Shown here piece after piece: positions 1 to 13,500 of a stretch of DNA of 64,000 bases. The stretch's first letter is position 1. Every line of letters begins with the position of its first letter. The stretch is from contig JAQJZZ010000014.1 of the NCBI GenBank assembly GCA_030077755.1, forward strand, positions 310,001 to 374,000, given 5' to 3'. Made by a program: the position numbers and the translations under genes. Below the pieces are notes generated by a model. It was not told the origin of the DNA, did no database searches, and saw only the letters and a program-made list of their open reading frames with translations. The DNA comes from Filosporella fistucella. Lineage: Eukaryota > Ascomycota > Leotiomycetes > Helotiales.

Positions 1-3000
1 GGAATGCTCCCGATTATTTTGCGGGAGAGTTTCTGTCTAGAGACCCTTTCTCGACTCTCGCACGGCCATGATCTCAGCCGCACTCAGCAGACTCTCATCG
101 TTCTGCTGGATGATAGGTCCCTCCCCGCAGCAGTCTTCCAGTGGACGGCGGGTGGGTTGCATTGCTGGATGGCCACTCAAAAGTCATGATAATCGTGACA
201 GCGAGGCTCGATTGATCCACACCAGGGGGCACACAGGTTGGCTTGCTGGTCACCATATCATTGGTCAATAGCCATATTTCTAAACTACAAGTGGTAAGTC
301 ACCGATGCCCGAATCGGCCGTTTGGGTCCAGACATCTCTTGGCTATTTTTCAAATGCATGGGTGTGGGGAATCTGGCGTGGTCTTTTCCAAGCCCTCACG
401 ATAGGCTTGAGCGGACCTTCGTCGACGGAAGGTTTGGATGTGGTCTGGAAGGGCGTTGAAAGTTACAGCTCGCCAAATCTTTGATAAACCGTGTCGGAGA
501 ACCCTTCAGACTCGAAACTGGGGTAGCATTGCATTCAAGCATTGTAACCTCAGAAGGATAACCTTTGAGATTCGAAGTTCAAGAGGTTGCGAAGAATCCA
601 AAAGCCAAGAGTCGAGATGTAGATTTCAAATCGTCGGCCGGCGGCGATGCTAGGGTACTGTAGCTTCCGGGGACAAGACCGATAGGCATGAGATGTTTCC
701 CTCAGTGTATCTTCCAAGCATGTGCATGCCAGAATTTCAAACCTCCGGCGATTGCAGTAATCGCTGGTGATGTCTTCGGCGTGATCGAGAAACTTATTGC
801 TTAGGTAGTTGAGAATATAGGATCCCATGCAGGTTGCCGTGCCCCAAGGACTCGTCACTGGAAGAAGTTGTACTCTATCACCTCGCTGGTTGGTGATGAA
901 TGAGAGTCAAAGTCTGATATTGCGTCAACAATAGGTGCTTATGTGGCGAAGATCATCGCTATAGAAATCGGGATCTTTCGCTGCCGAAGCCTTTCGCGGC
1001 ATCTCAGACTCCCAGATATTGGCAGTCAGCAATGGACGATGGCTGCAAATCGATGATAAATTGAAATGCTGAGATATTGTCTAATTAATTAGACGCATCT
1101 TCTTGGGGCCATCAATCGTCATCGCAGTCGGCGATCACTCTTATTTCAACCGCTTGTGAAGCTGTTGATCTTTGGCCGTGGTGCAGCGGCCGTGGTGTTG
1201 TTGAGTCTGAAAAGGGTGTGTATGTTATCGATAGCATACAGCAGTAATCGTGGTCCCTGATGTGATTATTGCCATGTTTTCGGGAGCACCTTAGAAGACT
1301 TCAGCAACATCATTTTTGACCCCGCCATGACCGCCAATGGGCCATTTGAGCCGTTCTAGTCATTCTCCACTCTATGGCACTGCGGGTTTTATCAAAACCT
1401 CCGCAAATAAAGTTAACAGGATACCCTCCTGTCAGCAGATTTTTAAATGCCGCCACCCCGCCCATTGTATGAGCGTCTTCCGTGCGTTGCGGTGCATTGA
1501 TGTTGAGGCTGCGTCATTACACCTCGAAGGAAAGACCTGGAAGTACGTGAGCTGATAGCCTGATGTGAGGTGATATGGTCTATTCTGGGCGAGTGACATT
1601 TTGGCATTCATGCGCTGGGGAGTTGAGATGCTTTGATGTTTTGTTTTTACTCCCGATTTGCCGGACGTTAGTCCCTGGTCCTTGAGGAAGCTCGTATACT
1701 GCAGATATTCGGAGGATACTTTGTTTTGACCTCGAACTCACATTAATATGCATGGTTGTCCTTTTGCATGTGGTATACTTTCAAGTGGATATGAGAGATG
1801 GGAGGAGAAGATTGGTCTTGTTGTTGGTGAAATTAAGTTAATGCTTCCTGAGAACTTTTGGTTGTCGCAAACAAGTTGATTGAAATAGGTAGGCACTCAA
1901 GAAAGCCCTTCCTTCGGTATAACGAGGATTGCAAGGAAGTTATCACATGAGATCCATGGATTAAACCATATATGTCAAACAGGTTCGTCAAACTACAATA
2001 TTAATGTGGTTGGAATTACTCGATTGTCCAGAAGTGTGTTGTGTTCCCCATTTGACTATAAATAACCCCAAACACGAGCAGACCTTGATATCTAGTTCTT
2101 TTTGTCATACTCCAGGGTCGATTTCAGTTCTTTTGTGAATTTAACAATACATTAAACGAAAAGATCTTTCCTTTCAATTTAGCACTCCTTGGATTGGCGA
2201 AGAGTGCAGACTTCTTTTACTCATGTTTAGAATTCAAAACCCATGCTGTTCCGACACTAGGACTCAACATCATTCTATCTCGCGATGCAGTGAAATGACT
2301 CTCCTGCACAACCATCTCCTCATTTTATTGGCTTCAAATTTTCTCATCATTCAAAGTGTCTATAAACATCGGGTTTTTATAAATAGCTGTTCTCTGCAAT
2401 TATTCGAAGAGAACACATTATTCAACTGCAGCACGATCGGCGTCTGGCCGTTAATTTGAGTTTCGACATTTCTCAATTTCTCAATTCCCAGGTTGTCCGT
2501 AAATCCAAGATTTTGGCCTTCTAGGAACTCTGCTCTCGATCCTGTGTCAAATCGTGATGCTAGATTAAATCGGTATTGGAACCGGAAAACTTGTGTTGAT
2601 CAGTTGTTGCATGTATCTGTCCGATGTGTAATCAATGGAAGGTATATTATAAAGAGCCTGCAATTTGAAATGAGCTCGGCTTTGAAGTGAAGTAAGTCAA
2701 TTTCGAGGTCTGCTGAAAGCGCAACCGTGAAAATGCGGGAGAGCAGTTGCAAAGACTCAAGCTGCAAGACTCGTCACTTGACCACTTACATCTAATGAAA
2801 ATAACTCAATATCACGGATATCGAAAATAGTGAGGGGCTAAACTTGCGGAGGATAGATGATACATAGCAAGTTTGTCTCAGCCAGTGGGGAAGTAGCAGA
2901 GAATTAAGCTTTTCAATGACCGGTCAAATTTAGACTGCCAGGGGAAACTGGCATAATATGGATAGTGGGGGTCTGCAATTCCAATTGGCACTAGATTACC

Positions 3001-3821
3001 TTATTCTGAATTATGATGTACGAATAAGTCATGCACCAGGAACATAAAATCAGTATTGTATTTCAGCTTGAAGTGATCTCGCAAGTGCAGTTTTAATACC
3101 ACCCTTGCGATTTCCAAGCTGCCCCGGAGCAGCGACTCATACCTGGAGACGTTGTCAGCATTTTCCGTACCTCGAATTTTCGTGTAACTTCTTCTCTCAA
3201 GCGCAACCACACATTTCTGCCGCTTGGCATTAAGGAGATGCAGAGAGCCGCTTCAAGAATCAATTCCCATCAGTGTTTCAACTTTCAGATATCCAAATCA
3301 CGACGTTAAACAATAGCTACTGGAGATTTCACCTTATGTTCAAATCTTCAAACCTTCACAGAGAAGACCAGAACATTCAAACCCAGATAGACTCGTTCAT
3401 ACCTATGTATTCCTACAACAATGCGAAAGTGAGGGACATACTTACCCCAGATTTACAAGGCCCCCACCTGGCCCTGCTATTTCGGCGAAACCTCGGAACT
3501 GAAGATGAGTTAGCCGATACGATATACCACCTTAATATGACCTTAAGTTGCCTCACGGTCAAAGACACTCTTCACTCCCAACGACCGACCACAGTCTTTG
3601 AAGGCACGTAACGCTCACAAACACCTCCAGCAGACACGAAATCACGATATAGACGTGTAAAATAACGCGTTTGGACCAAAAAATCAACCATTTACTCCGA
3701 TGCGACGAACCCCTCACCCCGGCTGTGATCTTCCACATCACCCTTAGGGACCCTCTCCTGCCTCGATATCAAGTGCAGAAGGCAAACGGGTATCGCATAC
3801 CAGCAGCAGGGCGAGAGCACA
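1..3821. other. Long region without a supportable gene
   Basis: Neither strand has an open frame that looks like protein of a known family, and the longest frames (about 100-112 codons, for example 3273-3611 plus) are of chance length and composition. The one suggestive element is a TATAAATA box at 2057-2064, followed by a pyrimidine-rich leader and an ATG at 2223 that opens only 78 codons. A second ATG at 2295 begins with a hydrophobic stretch that could be a signal peptide. I cannot support a gene from this. The last few hundred bases should hold the promoter and leader of the PHD gene at 3822. Confidence 0.5.
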
Positions 3822-6800
3822 ATGGCTCCTATGCCCGGAACGCCACCGCGAAGGCCTACATCGAGTAGACCACGCTCAAGTCGACCAAAATCAGCTGGAC
3901 CCGTCCGGACTGACAAATCTACCCCTGTAAACACTTCTTCAGAACCTCCGCAGAAGAAGTTGCGATATATACCAGGTGGCCCAGGTGGAGGAGGAAGATA
4001 CGTCGACGAAGACGGAACGGAAATACCGGTCGGAGGCACTGGCCCTGGAGGTTATAATTACGTCGGTCCTCGAGGCCGCATTGGGCAAGAAAATAAAGCG
4101 AGGGGACTAATACCACAAGTTTATCCTCGCAGAGAACGAACTTCGCGTACAACCCGCACAGTCTTACCACGATCACAGCAACCACCGATGAGATTCAGTT
4201 CAGCAGCTCAGGCTGCTGCAGTCGTGCAAAGCGATGGTTACAAACCACGAGAAGAACGCGCCTGGGAGGAGTTCCATCCAAATCTTGATATTGAGCAGGA
4301 GTTACGCGCATTCAGTGCTGATGAGGTTGAAGGCATTGTAGATGCGCGCCCAGTAACACCTATTGGTCAACAAAATGGAGAAGGATCTGCGAGCGGCACA
4401 CAGACGCCAAATGGTCTTGAGGGATCAAGCTCCAAGAGCATCGGCATCTCTACGCCGACTGGGTCACTGAATGGTGAGATTCCAATTCCAGGTGTCAACA
4501 CAGCGAGAAGACCAGGGCGCCCGCCAAAGAATCCCGAGCTATTCTTCACGCAGAAAGCGAGAGAGCAGGCCCTTCTTGGAAAGTCGCAAGGCAAACCTAA
4601 CCTAACTCCTAAACGTCAAATTCCCAAGGTCATCCCGCCAGTCACAAACACCAATGCGAAAGAGAAGTTGACATTACCTACTCCAACCCATCGACTCTCA
4701 ACTACTCTTGCAGAACTAGAAAAGAAATCTACTTTTGTCGACAAAGGTTTGGCCAATGTTGGATACCAGCAAAGTGATATCTTTGAGCGCCCGGAAGATA
4801 TCTTCATCAAGCTCTTCGATGCAAACTTGGATGAAGACCTGGATCTTAGTACCACCAACAAAGGCGATGATAAGATGGTTGTGACACTCGGAGGTGGAGG
4901 GGTGGGGCGTGTCGAATATGACATGGACGAACAAGACGACAAATGGTTGGAGGAATATAACATGGATCGAAAGGCAGAATGCGAGACAATATCACGAGAG
5001 GTGTTTGAGATCACCATCACCAAGATCGAGAAAGAATGGTATGCTTTAGAGAAGCGTATACCCAAGCCAAATCCTAAGCCGCCACAAACGCATCGACCTC
5101 GGTCAAGTTCAGCCGCTGCCGTTAACGGTGAACCACAGGCAGGTGAAGAACAAGATAGCAAATGCGCAATCTGTGATGATGGAGACTGTGAGAATACGAA
5201 CGCCATCGTATTCTGTGATGGATGTGATCTGGCGGTCCACCAGGAGTGTTATGGTGTTCCATTTATTCCCGAAGGCCAATGGCTCTGCCGGAAATGCCAG
5301 CTGATCGGTCGTGGTATTCCAGTATGTAAAATTTACTTTTATCATAAGATGAACACTAACGGTGAAACAGACTTGTATCTTCTGCCCTAATACGGATGGA
5401 GCCTTCAAGCAAACTAATGGTTCGAAGTGGGCCCATCTGCTTTGTGCTATGTGGATTCCAGAGGTATCTCTTGGAAATCATACATTCATGGAACCCGTAA
5501 TGGAGGTCGAAAAGGTGCCTCGAACACGATGGAAGTTGACTTGCTATCTTTGTCAGCAGAAGATGGGAGCCTGCATTCAATGTGGAAATAAGTCGTGTTA
5601 CCAAGCTTTTCATGTCACATGCGCCCGGAGAGCTCGTCTTTTCCTGAAGATGAAGAACAATCACGGAACACTCGCTGTTCTCGATGGAAATACCGTCTTG
5701 AAAGCCTTTTGCGACAAGCATTGCCCGCCAGATTATGCTAAGGAGAACAGCGTAGCTGCAGCTGCCAAAGACGCAAGACTTTTCTACAAGAGAACAATGC
5801 GTGGACGGTTATGGGCAGATAGTCAAGCTTCCGCTTTGGCAATGGCCGCTACTCACCAACACGCTGTCACTGAACATCAACCAAACGAGTCTCAACTCAC
5901 TGGAGCTAAAGTGGCTTTGACTATCGCCGAAAGTAAGAAGAAAGGCAGCTCGCCACAAAAGGCTGTATGGAGACTACCTTCTGGTGCGCCCGTCATACCA
6001 AAAATATGTTATGACAATGTGGAGAAATCTTTGCAACGATTCAATATCCACAAGCGTAAGGAGTATGTTGCCGATGCCTGTCGTTACTGGACTTTGAAGC
6101 GAGAAGCGCGAAGAGGTGCGGCATTACTCAAACGATTACAGCTGCAAATGGAGACATTCTCCTCAATGGAGATCACCCGTAGGAACTTTGCTGCTATGGG
6201 TCCTTCCGGCAGATCAAGACTTATTCGCCGTATCGAATTCGTCAAGCACCTTATGGGAGACCTCGAGAAATTGCAATCACTTTCATCTGACGTACTTGCA
6301 CGTGAGGCAGAAAAACTCGGAGCTGCAAGAATGGAAAGAGAATTTGTCGACACTGTATACTTCCCTGTCGCTCGCCTGCTTCCGCCAATTATTCATAAAG
6401 CTCTTAAGTAAGTCTGTTTTCTCTCTGAAATGACGTTGGCTAATGATTATTAGACATGACATTCGAGGTATCTTCAGAGACAATCTACTTGAGATGGATA
6501 GAAAGGTTTTCGACCGCTTTTACACTACGGCGACGGCTTTCGTGCATGATATTGCTGAAATTTTCCGTCAAGGAATTATCAACGAGCCTATACCTAAGCC
6601 TGAAACTGCAGTCTCACGAGAGCTCGAAAAAGGTTCTACTATCAAGAAAGTTCCCCTCGATTTGAAGGAACGAAGAAAATTGGGCAAGCGGATCATCAGA
6701 GCAATTCAGCAAATGCTTGAAGAAGCAGTTCGGACTGAAGCCAACATTACCAGCAAGCCTGTCGATGCTGCATTGAAGGAGCTTGAGCAGATACTTGAAT

Positions 6801-7426
6801 CAGCGTGGCAAACGAGCCAAGATACAATTTCGGTGTCATTGGGAGAGTCTGCTTCTATTGCAGGTGAGGCTGACCGTGACGTCGAAATGACAGAGGCAGA
6901 GAATGTCACGGATGGCATCAAGATCGAAACGGATCAGAAACCTGAAGCAGCAGATACAGACATGCAGGATGTCGACGCTGCAGACGATGAGGCCGAAGTA
7001 GGTGATGTTATCGTCGCTGAGTCAGATACTAAGGCCATTCCCGAAAGCGGTAACAATACTTCGCCCTCAAAGACTCATACCCATGGCTCTAAAAACTCAA
7101 CCGACTTCTCCAATACTAATGGCTATGGCTCTTCACAGCCCAATCCTCCTACTCCACCACTCTCCAATGGTGAAGGTACGGCCACCGAGGGAGCTGATAT
7201 TCTGGAGAAGGGTGGAGTTCCATGGTATGTCAAAGACTACGATATCATTGGGACAAGCGCTGTATCTGGTAACGACGTTCTCATGAACGGCAGCGATCTC
7301 AGCGAAATGGGCGACGATGAAGTTAATGCTCTTGGAGAGAGTGCTGATATTGTACCAGCTGTCATGGCTAGTGCATCAAAAACTAAGAAGGGCAAGGCGA
7401 AGAAGAAGTCTCGATCTAGACGATGA
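3822..7426 (+). CDS. nto1: Nto1-like PHD-finger protein (NuA3-type HAT subunit, BRPF relative)
   Basis: Three exons (3822-5321, 5371-6407, 6454-7426) encode about 1169 residues. Both introns (49 and 46 nt) have good donors (GTATGT, GTAAGT) and a clear ACTAAC branch site in the first. An AT-hook-like GRPPKNP lies near residue 233. A classical C4HC3 PHD finger (CAICDDGDCE... FCDGC... CRKC) spans roughly 448-493. After the first intron comes the extended zinc-knuckle PHD (CIFCPN... WAHLLCAMW... CYQAFHVTCA), the PHD-knuckle-PHD order of Nto1, Jade and BRPF proteins. The acidic region just before PHD1 resembles the Epl1-like segment of the family. The middle is helical and may be a degenerate bromodomain-like region; the C-terminal tail is low complexity and ends in a basic KKGKAKKKSRSRR patch. 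Known role: bridging histone H3 marks to the Sas3-type acetyltransferase in the nucleus. The product class is secure; the exact complex is inferred. Confidence 0.93.
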
Positions 7427-8308
7427 GTCTTTCTCATGATTGTATTTGATAATGTATCCATAGATTCATTTCTCCCGTGTCATTTTGGGATGGGGAACAT
7501 GGTGTGTGGAGTTAGGTTTACTGTACTTGGCCAACGAGCTACGATACCTGGGGATTTGCTTTTCTTGGGGGAACTTGAGCGGGCGATGGCATAATAATTT
7601 CACACAATTCAAACTTGTACCGTTCTCTCTTCCGTGTACTTATCTTGTAACCTAAGCTGAGTGGATGGAGAAATGGTAAGAGTGTCGGGATCTTGGTTTA
7701 AACTTGTAGACTTGAGCCAAGAATCTAGTAGACTTCTCACTCGGAGCAACACGAGGAAAATTACCACGATACCAACATATCCCTCCTCACCATACCCAAG
7801 CCCCAACGCACCCATCCCGACCTTTCTCCCGGCTCCTATCCCAATGACTACCGTCTGTTACCACATCTCCACCTCGTCCCACCCATTGGTGGAAAATCTC
7901 ACCCGCCAATGCCGCACTCGGAACATCAAAATTCATACTGCAGACATGCCAGGCGCTGGCAGACGCGGTAACACACAGAGGCGAACGGATAATATACATC
8001 CCTGCGCTCAGGGTTTGGTCGAAAGGTGACCCCGCCATGCATGCTGGTGGTAGCAAGGTGGGGTGTATTTCGGGGCAATTGGATGAATTAGTGGAGGGGT
8101 GAAGGGAATGGGAGAGCAGAGTTGTTTAAAAGGGTGTGGAATCCCCTGTTTTAATTGATTCTCTGAGATTTTATTTATTCTTGCTCTCTGTTTTCATTTA
8201 CCTATCCTGGTCTTTGAATTGAATTGGAAAATTGCAAATTGGGAATTTCTATTCAATTGATAATTTGATTGAAATATTGGGTGAAGAAGGAAAAAAGCAA
8301 AAAGAAAA
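7427..8308. other. Intergenic: 3' end of nto1 and promoter of the alcohol dehydrogenase
   Basis: No coding frame is convincing. The last 150 bases before the ADH start are rich in T and C (about 8150-8230), then A-rich up to the ATG at 8309, which is usual for a fungal promoter and leader. No specific operator is recognised. Confidence 0.5.
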
Positions 8309-9578
8309 ATGGTTTACCCAGATACTTTCAAAGGATTCCAGATCGAGGACCCGAAGAAATGGACAGAGTTCCATTTGAATGAGCTTACGCCCAAACCATT
8401 CGGTGACTACGATGTCGATATCAAGATCCAGGCTTGTGGTGTTTGCGCCAGTGATTTGCATACCGTATCAGGTGGATGGGGAGAGCAGCATTTCCCGCTT
8501 TGTGTTGGCCATGGTATGTCTCTCCCTCTTCCTCTTTCCTCTCTTCCCTTTCTAGTCTGCGATTTCAATTGCTACTTATATCGAAAACAGAGAGGAAGTA
8601 AGGCTAACAATTCCTAGAAATCGTCGGCACTGCGCTCCGCGTCGGCCCAAAAGTCACCCTGATTAAACCCGGACAACGTGTTGGAGTGGGCGCTCAATCA
8701 TATTCCTGTCTGCAATGCAGACAGTGTAAGGCTGATAACGAGACGTATTGTCGTCACCAGCTGGATACCTATGGTGCTGTCTGGCCTGAGACGGGAATTG
8801 TCTCTCAAGGAGGATATTCCAGCCACGTGAGGACACATGAGCATTGGTATGTCTATCTCTATTCCTCCAACTCCCGAACATTCGAGGAGAGGTTTATATA
8901 AGCCCGGAAAGCTAATATGGTCTAAACAGGGTCTTCCCCATCCCTGACGGTCTCGCAACAACCAAAGCAGCACCAATGCTCTGCGCCGGCCTAACCGCCT
9001 ACTCCCCACTCGTCCGCAACGGCTGCGGTCCAGGCAAGAAAGTCGGCATCGTAGGGATGGGCGGAATCGGGCATTTCGGGCTCATGTTCGCCAAAGCCCT
9101 GGGCGCCGAGACGTGGGCTATCTCCCGCACGCATTCCAAGGAGGCGGATGCTAAGAAGATGGGTGCGGATGGCTTCATCGCGACTGCTGATAAGGATTGG
9201 AATGAGCCGCATATCATGACTTTTGATCTCATTATTAACACGGCGAGCTCAAATGAGGGTTTTGATCTAGAGAAGTATCTGAGTTTGTTGGATGTGCATG
9301 GGAGATGGGTTAGTGTTGGATTGCCAGAGGGTAGTGGACAGGAGGTTAAGGCTCAGAGTTTCTTGAAGAATGGGTGCTTGATTGGGGCTTCGCATTTGGG
9401 AAGTAGGAAGGAGGTTCTTGCTATGTTAGATTTGGCTGTGGAGAAGGGGGTCGATAGTTGGGTTGAGGAGATTAAGATCTCGGCAGAGGGATTGAAGAGT
9501 GCGTTGACAAGATTGCACAACAACGATGTTAGGTATAGGTTTACACTGACTGGGTATGATGAGATCTTTGGAGCGTAG
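8309..9578 (+). CDS. NADP-dependent zinc alcohol dehydrogenase, ADH6/cinnamyl-alcohol type
   Basis: Three exons (8309-8513, 8618-8846, 8930-9578) give 360 residues, the normal length for medium-chain dehydrogenases. The catalytic zinc ligands are visible as CGVCASDLH and GHE, the latter split across intron 1. The four-cysteine structural zinc lobe (CLQCRQCKADNETYC) follows in exon 2. The Rossmann motif is GMGGIGHFG, and the second strand is followed by SRTHSK instead of an acidic residue, which fits NADP(H) preference. The family reduces a wide range of aldehydes (aromatic, furan and medium-chain aliphatic) to alcohols in the cytosol, so a role in detoxifying lignocellulose-derived aldehydes is plausible but inferred. 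Donors are GTATGT for both introns. The third exon has a noticeably richer G content in its second half, without sign of a frameshift. Confidence 0.93.
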
Positions 9579-10519
9579 GAGACATATCATAGGAATGAAA
9601 TTGCATTTGCGTCTTGATATTTTATGCTACGGGGTGTGATTGAGAATGCAGTGGAATTCTTTTGAAAAAGACTACGCAGAGTGGTGTGCACCACTATTTA
9701 GAACGGCACGAAATCGTTCTCTTCCCTCCTCGGAACCCTTCCATGGACTTCGTTCCGCATGGAGGTTTCTGAAAATTCGATCTAGGATCAAAAGGTAAAG
9801 CGAAGGGTATTTGCTGTTCTCTTATTCCAAGAAGATGTTTGGATCTTCGCCAGCTGTGGATTGTCCGAGAGAGGGAAGCATTGATTACAGGTTCTGTGGT
9901 TGCTACAGCATAGCCTTGCTGCGTGCGTGTATCCCATAAGGATGTGAATTTAAATTGACAAAAGCACCAAAGAAGAGCAACCCCGCTCTGCCGCCTCTCC
10001 CCGCCTCCCCCCGCTCCCAAAAAGAAGTCATTCTCGAGTTATTGAGTCCAAGCCAGCTTACCTACTTGGATGAAGGCTACTTTTGATGAAATGCTACTAA
10101 AGCCAAAATGACACATCGCGGAAGAATCAAGCCCTTGCTCACTCAAACATGAGGAAGGAAAGCTATATCCTATTTCGAAATAACAGGGAATTGTGTATTT
10201 GTCTGCTTGCATAGTGGTGAAAATCTTAATGTTTTAGAATATAGATGTACACTTGATTCTTCTCATAGTCTTCATGGATTTCTTGCCCTCGATAGCATCT
10301 TACGTAACTTTGGTTCATTACCTCGATGAACGAAGAACTGCTAGCACCCGATGGACGATAGCCGCTTATATGAATAAGTTGAACGCTTACATCGCGTGTA
10401 AAGTCTGAAGGTGCTAATTTGTACTGTATGTCAAGGGGTTATATAAATAAACATCAATTCAAATGACTTTTGGAGCCAAGAAATGTCGAGTAAAACAGAC
10501 TTTATATGCATGATCATCA
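9579..10519. other. Intergenic between two convergent genes
   Basis: The dehydrogenase and the NLR-like locus end toward each other here, so this should hold two 3' ends. The longest frame (9694-10020 minus) shows no family features. A C-rich run sits at about 9985-10018. No RNA gene or repeat was recognised. Confidence 0.4.
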
Positions 10520-13500
10520 CTAGACGTCAAAATTATCCCATCCATATTCATTTTGCTCAGCTGAATCCTCTCGCTGATATATATGCTCATCCATACTCGC
10601 TTCATCAACAAAGGTGAAGCCTTTAAAATTGGCTTGGATACTTGGCGATAGCGGAGTGGAGTGCGAAATGCCGGCAGCCAACGCATCTGCTCTGGTTGTC
10701 AAAGCGGAAGAGAATTCAGGAGGGAAAGAACTTTCGGATATTTCGTGCTTGCTCAGATGATACGGCATGAATGGGGGAGTAATTCGCTTTCGCGCCAGAG
10801 CGTCCCAATCTGTAGCAGCAAACCAGGAATGACGCTTTAGATCTTCAGCACCATTGGCTGCCCCAAGGCGATGGCTTGGGTTGCGATTCAGTAGCCCTTT
10901 AACCAAATTCCGCCCTTCCTCGGAAAGAATACCTCGTGGGAATCTCACTTTCCCAAATGCTATATTTTTGATCATTTGTTGCGTGTCCTCAGCGTAGAAG
11001 GGACTCCAGCCGCAACACATCTCAAAAATCAAGACGCCGAGGCTCCAGAAGTCGACCAGATTCGTGCAGCTGTTTGCATCTATGATCGCTTCTGGCGCTA
11101 GGTACTCAATCACACCAGTTGAAGATCCATCCCCTCCAGTGTCGACCGGGGATGTGTGACCTTTAGAAAGGCCAAAAGAGCAAAGCTTGATATGACCAGT
11201 AGCATCGAGCAAAATGTTCTCAGGCTTGAGATCTTGGACAATTATGTCGTGGCTATGTAGATGCTGTAGCCCAAGAATAATTTCTGCAATATAGAATCTT
11301 GAGCGGTTCTCATGAAAACGTCCTTCTCTCTGCAGGTGCCAGAATAATTCTCCGCCATGCATGTAATCCGTTGCGATATATGCATATGTTGCTGTTTGGA
11401 AAGAGAATTTGGTATCCGCTATAAACGGCATGCCGAAAACAAGGGTGGTTAAATACCAGTCATCACCAGTTTTTCGACTCTCTTTCAGAACCTTGCCCAA
11501 ATCAGCCTTGGGCCATACTTTCACGGCGTACAGCTGAGCAGTATCTTTCTTTCTCATCTGATACACTTGTCCGTATTTTCCTTTACCGATAAGCCTCATT
11601 ATCTGGAAGTCCTCCGGCTTATAGTTGTACTCTTCTGTCTTCTGGAAGCTGATGCTTATAAGTAATTTGCCTGTGACATCTGAGCTGTCTCTGTCAACAT
11701 GGGAATGAAGAGAATACCATTGCTGTTCATGCTGAAGAGATTCTATCGGTCCCGGAATCATTTCGATCGACCCCAAGAGAGTCGCTTTTTTGTCAGAAAA
11801 GTCATATACTTGCAGATGTATGTCCGTATCGTTGCCAAAAACATCACTGTGTGCTGAGATCAGCCTTGAAATTCCAAGTAGCTTCATATTTTGCGAAGCA
11901 ACCTACAATTTGATTATGCAATTCCAGTTTGGGTTTACGATCCACTTGATTTCTGTTGGCTCTTTCTCATACGAGTCTGTTGAGTCTGTTGCACCTCTTC
12001 GGCGCATTTTCACGCCAGACGGAGTCGGTATTGGTTTTGCAAGATCGATATCTTCTCTCCGATTCATGGATTTAGGTTGCTTACTCCTGCTGGTATCGCC
12101 TTCGGATTCCTGAATTTCACCATCAAGTATCGGCCCTGGCGAAATGAATGTTGCCCCTTGAAATTGGCAAATGATGTGAGGCTCAGCGCTTGGGCGTAGC
12201 CCTTGACCCCGATGAATGGATACACATAGTCTGCCTCGGGGGTGAGGCATTTGATAATTTGAGGAATCTGGCTTTTTTGTACCGGAGATGACGCTTGTCG
12301 ACGATGCCATATTTTCCACTTCCATTCTCTTTAGCTCTGATTTTGACATCTCCAATGATAGCGCTAGCCTATCAGCCTCCTCAGCCTTACCTTGCTTTCG
12401 GTAGATGTGGCCCAGGCTCGTAATTGTCCCTTTGATATCATGCAGATCCAGGGCTTCCTTGCCATCCAGTACTTGCTTATATTCTGCTTCGGCTTCGTCG
12501 AGCTTACCAAGTTTGTAATGCACGTTTCCCAGATTTCTTAAAGTTCGTAGAGCATCGGGAGCTCGAGCTTTTCCCCGTTTCTTTTTGCCCGCCAGTGCCT
12601 GCTTCAATAACATTTCAGCCTTTTCATAATGGCGGTTCCTGTAGTACATGATTGCCAGATTGTCCATAGTACCCAGAGTATCCGGATGGTCAGGCCCCTT
12701 TTTCCTCTTGTTTCCTTCAAGTGCTCTTTCGAGAAGTTGTCTAGCCAAATCGTAGGAGGGACTGTTGAACTCGTTTGACTTCAATTTTAAAGAACTAGGG
12801 GTGACAGGACTAAGGCTCATGTCTAAGTTCTTTGAAGAAATCGACGAGGATTTATAGTAGAGATTGGCCAAGTTCTCCACAGTTCGCAATGTATCCGGGT
12901 GCTCCATTCCTAATACCCTTTCGTTCCCCTCTAAGGCACGCTGATATAGCCCCTCTGCTTGATTGTATTGCTCCTGATCGCTGTAGACATTGGCGAGGTT
13001 CTGCACCGCGCGTAAAGTATCTGGGTGAGTAGGCCCAAGTTTTTTCTCTTTGCTCACAAGCGACCGCGAGAACATACTCTCGGCCTCCGCATACTGTTTC
13101 TGAATTCGGAGTACGTTCGCTAGATTCTCTACTGTCCCCAAAGTATCCGGGTGTTCAGATCCCAATTCTGTCTCCTTCACCTCCAAAGCATGTTTGTAGA
13201 GTAGCTCGGCATCAACATATCGCCCCTTCTTCTGATATACGTTGGCAAGATTTTGCCCGATGCTTACCGTCTCCAGGTGATTTGATCCGAGACTCTCCTC
13301 CATTCCTCTCAGTGCCTGCTCAAATAAATCCTCGGCTTCATCATATCGGCCTTGGTCGCTGTAAACATTTGCGAGCTTCTGTATAGTCCGAAGAGTATCC
13401 ACTTGGCCCTGTGTTTGGGTTTGACTGTTTGAGATATCTTTTCTTCCTACCGTCGCGATTATGGCTGGTGTTAATTTTTCTTGCCTCCGGGCTAAAGCCC

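Noticed and set aside
3273..3611. 112-codon plus-strand frame upstream of nto1
   Set aside because: No domain, no intron signals, no promoter pattern; likely chance.
4616..5206. 196-codon minus-strand frame
   Set aside because: It is the antisense of the conserved PHD gene and has Ser/Arg-rich shadow composition.
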